Assembly (NCBI GenBank): GCA_023411375.1
Contig: JAEYOW010000057.1
Span: 1 to 64,000 of the forward strand
DNA from: Bacillota bacterium
GTDB taxonomy: Bacteria; Bacillota; Clostridia; Christensenellales; Aristaeellaceae
Direction of reading: 5' to 3'
Length of the DNA stretch: 64,000 nucleotides
Numbering within the stretch: position 1 is the first letter of the stretch; each line of letters opens with the position of its first letter. A program made the position numbers and the translations under genes. Shown one piece after another: positions 58,962 through 64,000 of the stretch. The notes beneath the pieces are model-generated. The model saw only the letters and a list, made by a program, of their open reading frames with translations, did not search any database and had not been told where the DNA came from.

Positions 58962-60893
58962 ATGAGTGAGAACAAAAAGGAGTCAGGGTATCTTGAGTAT
59001 TTTCTTGCCAGCAGGAGAATAACGCCCCGTTCCGTTTTGGCCCTGTTCTTGTCGGCGTTATCGCTGCTAATGACCCTGTATTTCCTGATGACCGCCTATT
59101 TTGGCGCGCCGGTGGGCATTGCGCACCGCTTCCTGTTTTTGCTGTTTGTGCTGTTGTTTGCCTTTTTTCTTTTCCCAACCAAGCGAAAAAAATGGAATGA
59201 CAAGATTAACGCCTGGTTTTTCTGGGATTTATTTTTAGCGCTATGCGCGCTGGGTGTGGGCGTTTACTTTTTGAGCGACCTGGACGGCTGGCAGATGCGG
59301 TTTTTTCAGCCCAATCTCTACGATACCATTGCCGGAAGCGTGCTGATTGCGCTGGTGCTGATTGTCACGCGCAGAACCGTAGGCACCACCATGGCCTGTG
59401 TGGCAGGCTTCTTTATCCTTCATACGCACTTCGCCAATTATTTCCCCGGCTTTTTAAAAACGGCTCCCACCAGTTGGAAACGCATGGTGGATGTGCTGGT
59501 CAGCGATCAGGGCATCCTTTCAGAGCCGATTCAGTCAATGGCTTCCTATATTATTCTCTTTTTGGTGTTCGGCGCGCTGCTTGAGCAGACGGGAGCGGGT
59601 CAGTATTTCATCGATATGGCATATTCCATCGGCGGGCGCTTTACCGCAGGCCCGGCCAAAACGGCGGCGATTTCAAGCGCGCTGTTTGGCAGCATCAGCG
59701 GCAGCTCTGTTTCCAACGTGGTTTCCACCGGCTGCTTTACCATCCCACTGATGAAATCGGTCGGTTACAGCGGCACAGAAGCCGGCGCGCTGGAGGCCGT
59801 CGCCTCCACAGGCGGCAACTATATGCCGCCCATCATGGGGGCCGTGGCCTTCATCATGGCGCAATATTTAAAGGTGCCCTATATTCAGGTGGTGCAGAAT
59901 GCCATTATCCCAGCGCTTTTGTACTATATTGCGCTGATGGCGACCATCCACTTCAACGGCAAGCGCAAAAACCTTCAGCCCACCGATAAGTCGCAGCTAC
60001 CCTCCTTCTGGAAGACGCTGAAAAACGGCGGACATCTGCTGCTTTCGCTGGTGGTGCTGGTATACTTCCTCATCCGCGGCTACACGGCGGTGATGGCGGC
60101 CTTCTGGGGCATCCTGGTGCTGTTCGTGCTCAGCTTTATCCGCAAGGATACGCGCATTACCCCGCGCCGTATGATCGCCGCGTTTGAAAAGACCACCAAG
60201 ACCGCCGTAACGGTGGGCATGGCCTGTGCCTGCGCGGGCATCATCGTGGGCTGCATGTTCTCCTCCGGTCTGAGCGCGCGGCTTTCGACCATCATTATCG
60301 ACGCGGCGGGCGGAAACCTGTTTGTAACACTTTTGTACACGGCGCTGATTTCGCTGGTGCTGGGCTGCGGCATGCCGTCGGTCGGCGTATATCTGGTGCT
60401 GGTGACAACCGTTATCCCCGCGCTGGTTGATTTGGGCGTAATGCCTGTGGCGGCGCATTTCTTCGCCTTCTACTTCGCCGTTATCTCAAATATTACCCCG
60501 CCGGTGTGCGTCGCCGCTTTCGCGGGCGCGGCCATCGCGGAGGCGCCACCCATGAAAACGGGCATCAAGGCATTCGTCTTTGGCATTGCGGCCTATATCA
60601 TCCCCTTCCTGTTTGTGTATAACCCCGCCCTGTTATGGGTCGGCAGCGCTGGAAGCATCATCGTCAGCTGCGTGCATGGGTTGCTGAGCGTGCTAAGCCT
60701 CGCCTGCGCTATAAATGGCTTTTTGTTTAAACGCATGTCCCCGCTGGAGCGCCTGTTGGCGTTTGCCGCGGCCGTGATGCTGGTCATTCCGGACATGACG
60801 TGCGATATCATCGGCTATGCGCTGGCTGCCGTTACCATTGTTTTGCAGACACAAAATATAAACACCAGGTTTTTTCTGCTCCGCAGGGCGTGA
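58962..60893 (+). CDS. TRAP transporter fused permease (4TM/12TM)
   Basis: The product is a 643-residue membrane protein combining the small DctQ-like and large DctM-like subunits, as is usual for TAXI systems. The large-subunit core shows ALFGSISGSSVSNVVSTGCF (near residue 243), EAVASTGGNYMPPIMGAVAF (near 275) and LGCGMPSVGVYLVL (near 467), all family hallmarks. GGACGGAGG precedes the start. Together with the preceding binding protein it makes a complete importer. Confidence 0.95.
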   Translation: MSENKKESGYLEYFLASRRITPRSVLALFLSALSLLMTLYFLMTAYFGAPVGIAHRFLFLLFVLLFAFFLFPTKRKKWNDKINAWFFWDLFLALCALGVGVYFLSDLDGWQMRFFQPNLYDTIAGSVLIALVLIVTRRTVGTTMACVAGFFILHTHFANYFPGFLKTAPTSWKRMVDVLVSDQGILSEPIQSMASYIILFLVFGALLEQTGAGQYFIDMAYSIGGRFTAGPAKTAAISSALFGSISGSSVSNVVSTGCFTIPLMKSVGYSGTEAGALEAVASTGGNYMPPIMGAVAFIMAQYLKVPYIQVVQNAIIPALLYYIALMATIHFNGKRKNLQPTDKSQLPSFWKTLKNGGHLLLSLVVLVYFLIRGYTAVMAAFWGILVLFVLSFIRKDTRITPRRMIAAFEKTTKTAVTVGMACACAGIIVGCMFSSGLSARLSTIIIDAAGGNLFVTLLYTALISLVLGCGMPSVGVYLVLVTTVIPALVDLGVMPVAAHFFAFYFAVISNITPPVCVAAFAGAAIAEAPPMKTGIKAFVFGIAAYIIPFLFVYNPALLWVGSAGSIIVSCVHGLLSVLSLACAINGFLFKRMSPLERLLAFAAAVMLVIPDMTCDIIGYALAAVTIVLQTQNINTRFFLLRRA

Positions 60894-60935
60894 GCAAACC
60901 AATATCAGCTTTACGATGGAAGGAGTCTGTTTCCC

Positions 60936-62963
60936 ATGAAATATGAAGCGCTTGCGAGGCCGGGTAAAATCGGAAAGATGGAACTGAAAAACCGCGTCGT
61001 GATGGCCCCGCTGAACAACAACTATACCCACAGCGCCTATATGACCGATGAATCCGTTGACTTTTACGTGGCTCGCGCCCGCGGCGACGCGGGATTGGTG
61101 ATTATTGAGGCGACGTCGGTGGATTATCCGCGCAGCCGCTCGGTGCTCAACCCCTCCATTGACGACGACCGCTACATTCCCGGGTTCCAGAAAATCGCGG
61201 AGGGATGCCACCGGTACGGGGCGAAGGTGATCGTGCAGCTAAGCCATGTGGGCCGCCAGACGCGCAGGTCAACCACGGGCATGGATCCTGTCGCGCCGTC
61301 CCCCATCGCCAGCAAGTCGCCGCTGTATCCCGATACGCCGCATGTGCTGACCGCGCCGGAGATTGAGGAAATTGTGGAAATGTTCGGTCAGGGGGCGGTC
61401 CGTGCAAAGAAAGCCGGGCTGGACGGCGTTGAGCTGATCTTTGCGCACGGTTACCTGGCCAATAACTTCCTCACCCCAATCAGCAACCAGCGTACCGACG
61501 AATACGGCGGCATCAAGGGCGGCGTGAAATTCTGCGTGGACATCATCCGCCGCATCAAGGAATATTGCGGCGAGGACTATCCCGTGGTATGCCGCATCAA
61601 CGCGGACGATTATATCAAGGAGCAGGGCAACAGCCCCGTGGAGGCGCAGCTGATCGCCCAACGCCTGGAGGCGGCCGGGGCGGACGGTTTCAACGTATCG
61701 GCGGGCATGCGCGATTCCGAGCTTTCCTTTAATGATCATACCTCCGGCATGGAGCGGGGCGCATGGATTCATCTGGCGGACCGTATCAAGCGCAGCGTGA
61801 ATGTGCCCGTGATCGCCGTTAAGCGCTTTAACGCCGAAATCGCCAACGAGACCATCCGGAAGGGGCGGGCGGACTTTGTGGCCTTCGGCAAGCAGATGAT
61901 TGCGGACCCGGATTATGCCAACAAGGTGCTGGCAGGAGACGAGGCGGATGTTATTCCTTGCACGTCCTGCTGCCAGGGCTGCTATGACGAGCTGTGGATG
62001 AAAAAGCCCATCACCTGTATGGTGAACCCCTGTATGGGCAGGCCGATGAGCTACCGCAAGGCGCGCGAGGAAGCAAAAGGCGATAAGCGGATTTTGGTTG
62101 TGGGCGGCGGCCCGGCGGGCTGCGAGGCGGCGCTGGAGCTGGCGCGCAAGGGCCATCGTGTGACGCTTGTGGAGAAGTCGGGCGCGCTGGGCGGGCTGTA
62201 CGGCTCCTGCCGGCACACCAGGGCAAAGGCTGAAGTCGGGGATGTATTTGCCTATTTGAGCCGCGCGCTGGATAAGCTTTGCGTGGACGTTCGTTTGAAC
62301 ACGATGTTTAGCATGGAGCTGCTTGAAAAGCTCAACCCGGACGCGGTGGTGGACGCGACGGGCGCGGATTACAAGAAGCCCGCGCTGGAGGGCGTCGATT
62401 TACCCCATGTGATCAATGCCGAGGAGGCGTTGGACGGCTCCAAGCCGGTTGGCCGGTACGCGGTTATTCTGGCGTGCGGCTACCAGTGTACCTGGACCTG
62501 CCACAAGGTATCCAACGAGATTCCGGACGATATCGTGGGCCTTAAGACCAACGAATCCTATGCCTGCTCCGCGGGGCACGCCGCCGCGGACGTGGCTGAG
62601 GAGCTCGCGGCGCGTGGGGTGAAGGTTTCGATTGTGACGGAGCGTGACAGCTTTGTCCCGGGTATGGGCTTTACCAACCGCGGCAATATGTTCAAACGCT
62701 TTTTCCCCAAGAACATCACGGTTTCCAGCGGTGTTAAGGTGAAGAGAATTGTCGAAAACGGCCTTGTATGCGAGAAAGAGGGTATGGAGTTTTTCCTTTG
62801 CGCTGACTCCATCGTGATGAGCGTGGGCATGAAGCAGCGAAACGAAGTAGCCTCTATGGTAGAAAACACGGATATCCCGCTGTTTAGGGTTGGCGATTGC
62901 GACAAGATCGGCAATGCCTTCAAGGCCTTCCAAAAGGGCTATGAGCTGGCCGACAGGCTGTAA
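60936..62963 (+). CDS. NADH:flavin oxidoreductase (Old Yellow Enzyme / 2,4-dienoyl-CoA reductase type)
   Basis: The product is a 675-residue three-domain flavoprotein: an FMN TIM barrel (about 1-350), a 4Fe-4S site with the cysteines of CTSCCQGC and ITCMVNP (near 346-365), and an FAD/NAD(P) domain beginning with VVGGGPAGCEAALELARKGH (near 388). Members reduce alkene bonds of enoates, bile acids (BaiCD/BaiH) or dienoyl-CoA, or demethylate amines. Its position with a TRAP importer and an alcohol dehydrogenase suggests reduction of an imported unsaturated organic acid. Confidence 0.93.
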   Translation: MKYEALARPGKIGKMELKNRVVMAPLNNNYTHSAYMTDESVDFYVARARGDAGLVIIEATSVDYPRSRSVLNPSIDDDRYIPGFQKIAEGCHRYGAKVIVQLSHVGRQTRRSTTGMDPVAPSPIASKSPLYPDTPHVLTAPEIEEIVEMFGQGAVRAKKAGLDGVELIFAHGYLANNFLTPISNQRTDEYGGIKGGVKFCVDIIRRIKEYCGEDYPVVCRINADDYIKEQGNSPVEAQLIAQRLEAAGADGFNVSAGMRDSELSFNDHTSGMERGAWIHLADRIKRSVNVPVIAVKRFNAEIANETIRKGRADFVAFGKQMIADPDYANKVLAGDEADVIPCTSCCQGCYDELWMKKPITCMVNPCMGRPMSYRKAREEAKGDKRILVVGGGPAGCEAALELARKGHRVTLVEKSGALGGLYGSCRHTRAKAEVGDVFAYLSRALDKLCVDVRLNTMFSMELLEKLNPDAVVDATGADYKKPALEGVDLPHVINAEEALDGSKPVGRYAVILACGYQCTWTCHKVSNEIPDDIVGLKTNESYACSAGHAAADVAEELAARGVKVSIVTERDSFVPGMGFTNRGNMFKRFFPKNITVSSGVKVKRIVENGLVCEKEGMEFFLCADSIVMSVGMKQRNEVASMVENTDIPLFRVGDCDKIGNAFKAFQKGYELADRL

Positions 62964-62976
62964 AGGAGCGTTGAAC

Positions 62977-63999
62977 ATGGAGATGTTCAGGAGAGCGGAG
63001 ATTACCGCCGCTGAGACGATTGAGCTTAAGCAGGTGGAAAAGCGCGCGCCCGAGCCGGGCGAGGTATTGATTAAAATCAAAGCCTCGGCGGTTTGCGGAA
63101 GCGATATGCATATCTATTCCGGCCGCCACCCCTACGTGAAGCTGCCCACGACCATCGGTCACGAGCTTTCGGGCGTGGTGGAAGCGGCAGGCGCGGAGGT
63201 GAAGGGCGTTAAGCCGGGAGACCGCGTATGCGTAGAGCCGCTTATCACCTGTGGAACATGCCACTACTGCCGCCGTGGGCGTTATGACTATTGCGAAAAC
63301 CTGCGGCTGAAATACCGCAGCGGTAACAGCGCGTATGCGGATTACTACTATGCGGATGAACAATGGGTTCATAAGCTGCCGGACAACGTGAGCTTTGACG
63401 AGGGCGCGTTGATGGAGCCGCTGGCGTGTACCGTGCACGCGGCCATAAAGGCGGGCATCCGGCTTTGCGACTCCGTGTGCGTGATGGGCGACGGGCCCAT
63501 CGCCCTGATGCTTGCGCGGCTTTCGGTTGTTTCAGGCGCGACGCGGGTTTACGTGCTGGGACTGCTTGAGCGCAACCTAGAGCTGGCCAAACAGTTCGGG
63601 GCGATCCCTATGAAAAGCTGCATGGAATCCATTGAGGAAATCCGCCGACAGACCGGCGGGCGCGGCGTGGACGTGGCCTTTGAGGCGGTCGGCGCGCCGG
63701 CGACGTTCAACCAGACGATTTCTGTGGTGAAGCGGGGCGGCAAGGCGGTCATCTTCGGTATTTTTGAACAGGACTTTAACGCGCGCCCGCTGGTGGACGC
63801 GATGGTGCGGGAGGTGGAGGTGATCGGCACCTCCAGCTATTGCTGGGATTTTCAGCGCGGGTTGGAGCTGGTGGCCAGCGGACGCGTCGATGTAAAGCCG
63901 CTGATCACCCACCGGTTTAAGCTTGAGGATGTGAAGGCCGCGATGGATGTAAAGCGCGACCCCTCGCAGCAGCCGCTCAAAATTATACTAGAACCCTGA
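62977..63999 (+). CDS. Zinc-dependent alcohol dehydrogenase (sorbitol/threonine dehydrogenase-like)
   Basis: The product is a 340-residue medium-chain dehydrogenase. The catalytic zinc ligands are in VCGSDMHIY and GHELSG; the structural zinc site is CGTCHYCRRGRYDYC with four cysteines. The nucleotide-binding segment VCVMGDGPIALMLARL (near residue 168) has GDGPIAL in place of the usual GxGxxG. The start at 62977 follows AAAGGAG, 13 bases after the flavoprotein stop. The gene is complete; its stop codon ends one base before the window edge. It probably oxidises a hydroxyl group on the TRAP substrate or a product. Confidence 0.93.
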   Translation: MEMFRRAEITAAETIELKQVEKRAPEPGEVLIKIKASAVCGSDMHIYSGRHPYVKLPTTIGHELSGVVEAAGAEVKGVKPGDRVCVEPLITCGTCHYCRRGRYDYCENLRLKYRSGNSAYADYYYADEQWVHKLPDNVSFDEGALMEPLACTVHAAIKAGIRLCDSVCVMGDGPIALMLARLSVVSGATRVYVLGLLERNLELAKQFGAIPMKSCMESIEEIRRQTGGRGVDVAFEAVGAPATFNQTISVVKRGGKAVIFGIFEQDFNARPLVDAMVREVEVIGTSSYCWDFQRGLELVASGRVDVKPLITHRFKLEDVKAAMDVKRDPSQQPLKIILEP

Positions 64000-64000
64000 A

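Noticed and set aside
1..64000. CRISPR arrays, rRNA, tRNA genes, intact insertion sequences, prophage
   Set aside because: No regularly spaced repeats, no rRNA or cloverleaf-like segments, and no transposase, integrase or phage structural motifs were seen on either strand.

Overview
The window is a GC-rich chromosomal segment of an anaerobic, carbohydrate-fermenting member of the Clostridia (Firmicutes). The evidence is a greA-lysS pair, a clostridial-type maf-mreBCD-PBP2-minD-rodA elongation cluster, two CotF-type spore-coat proteins, near-consensus sigma-A promoters with strong GGAGG ribosome binding sites, and many ABC sugar transporters with LacI-type regulators. The high GC and the catabolic content fit lineages such as Christensenellales/Oscillospirales, but no marker fixes the family. 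No rRNA, tRNA, CRISPR array or intact insertion sequence was seen. Only the first ~345 bases, which are AT-richer and lack a clear gene, look foreign.

Layout. 0.3-5.5 kb (minus strand): lysS, greA, a membrane-anchored glycerophosphodiesterase and an MFS transporter. 5.7-14.9 kb (plus): maf, mreB, mreC, mreD, PBP2, minD, rodA and a PAP2 phosphatase; minC and minE are absent from their usual place. 14.9-21.8 kb: a LysR regulator divergent from a ribose-type ABC operon that carries an esterase, a metallo-hydrolase and a DUF554 membrane protein. 22-26 kb (minus): chvE-gguA-gguB, a xylose/multiple-monosaccharide importer, divergent from a LacI regulator. 27.3-27.8 kb: two coat-protein genes. 28.3-37.7 kb: LacI regulator, an oligopeptide-type ABC importer probably for beta-glucan oligosaccharides, and a GH3 beta-glucosidase. 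37.8-40.8 kb: xylA-xylB. 41-42.6 kb: a UPF0178 protein and a membrane-anchored DNase I-like phosphatase. 42.7-57.5 kb: a long operon with LacI, a BadF-type kinase, an unknown TIM-barrel-like protein, three Gfo/Idh/MocA dehydrogenases, a SelA-like PLP enzyme, an ABC importer without its ATPase, an N-acyl-D-amino-acid deacylase, two RidA proteins and a GH4 glycosidase. 57.6-64 kb: a TAXI-TRAP importer with an Old-Yellow-Enzyme-type flavoprotein and a zinc alcohol dehydrogenase.

The most interesting signals are these. (1) The 42.7-57.5 kb operon looks like an undescribed route for degrading an N-acylated amino-sugar or D-amino-acid conjugate. (2) A palindrome, TGTGCTCGAGCACA, lies just downstream of both the chvE and the xylA promoters, defining a small xylose regulon. 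(3) All five solute-binding-protein genes end in a perfect GC-rich hairpin without a U-tract before the next gene. (4) None of those five binding proteins has a lipobox cysteine. (5) The operator-like GGAAAACGTTTGCC occurs once at the LacI promoter of the amino-sugar operon and twice inside the next gene. (6) minD is an orphan whose 3' end contains a perfect 16-bp inverted repeat.
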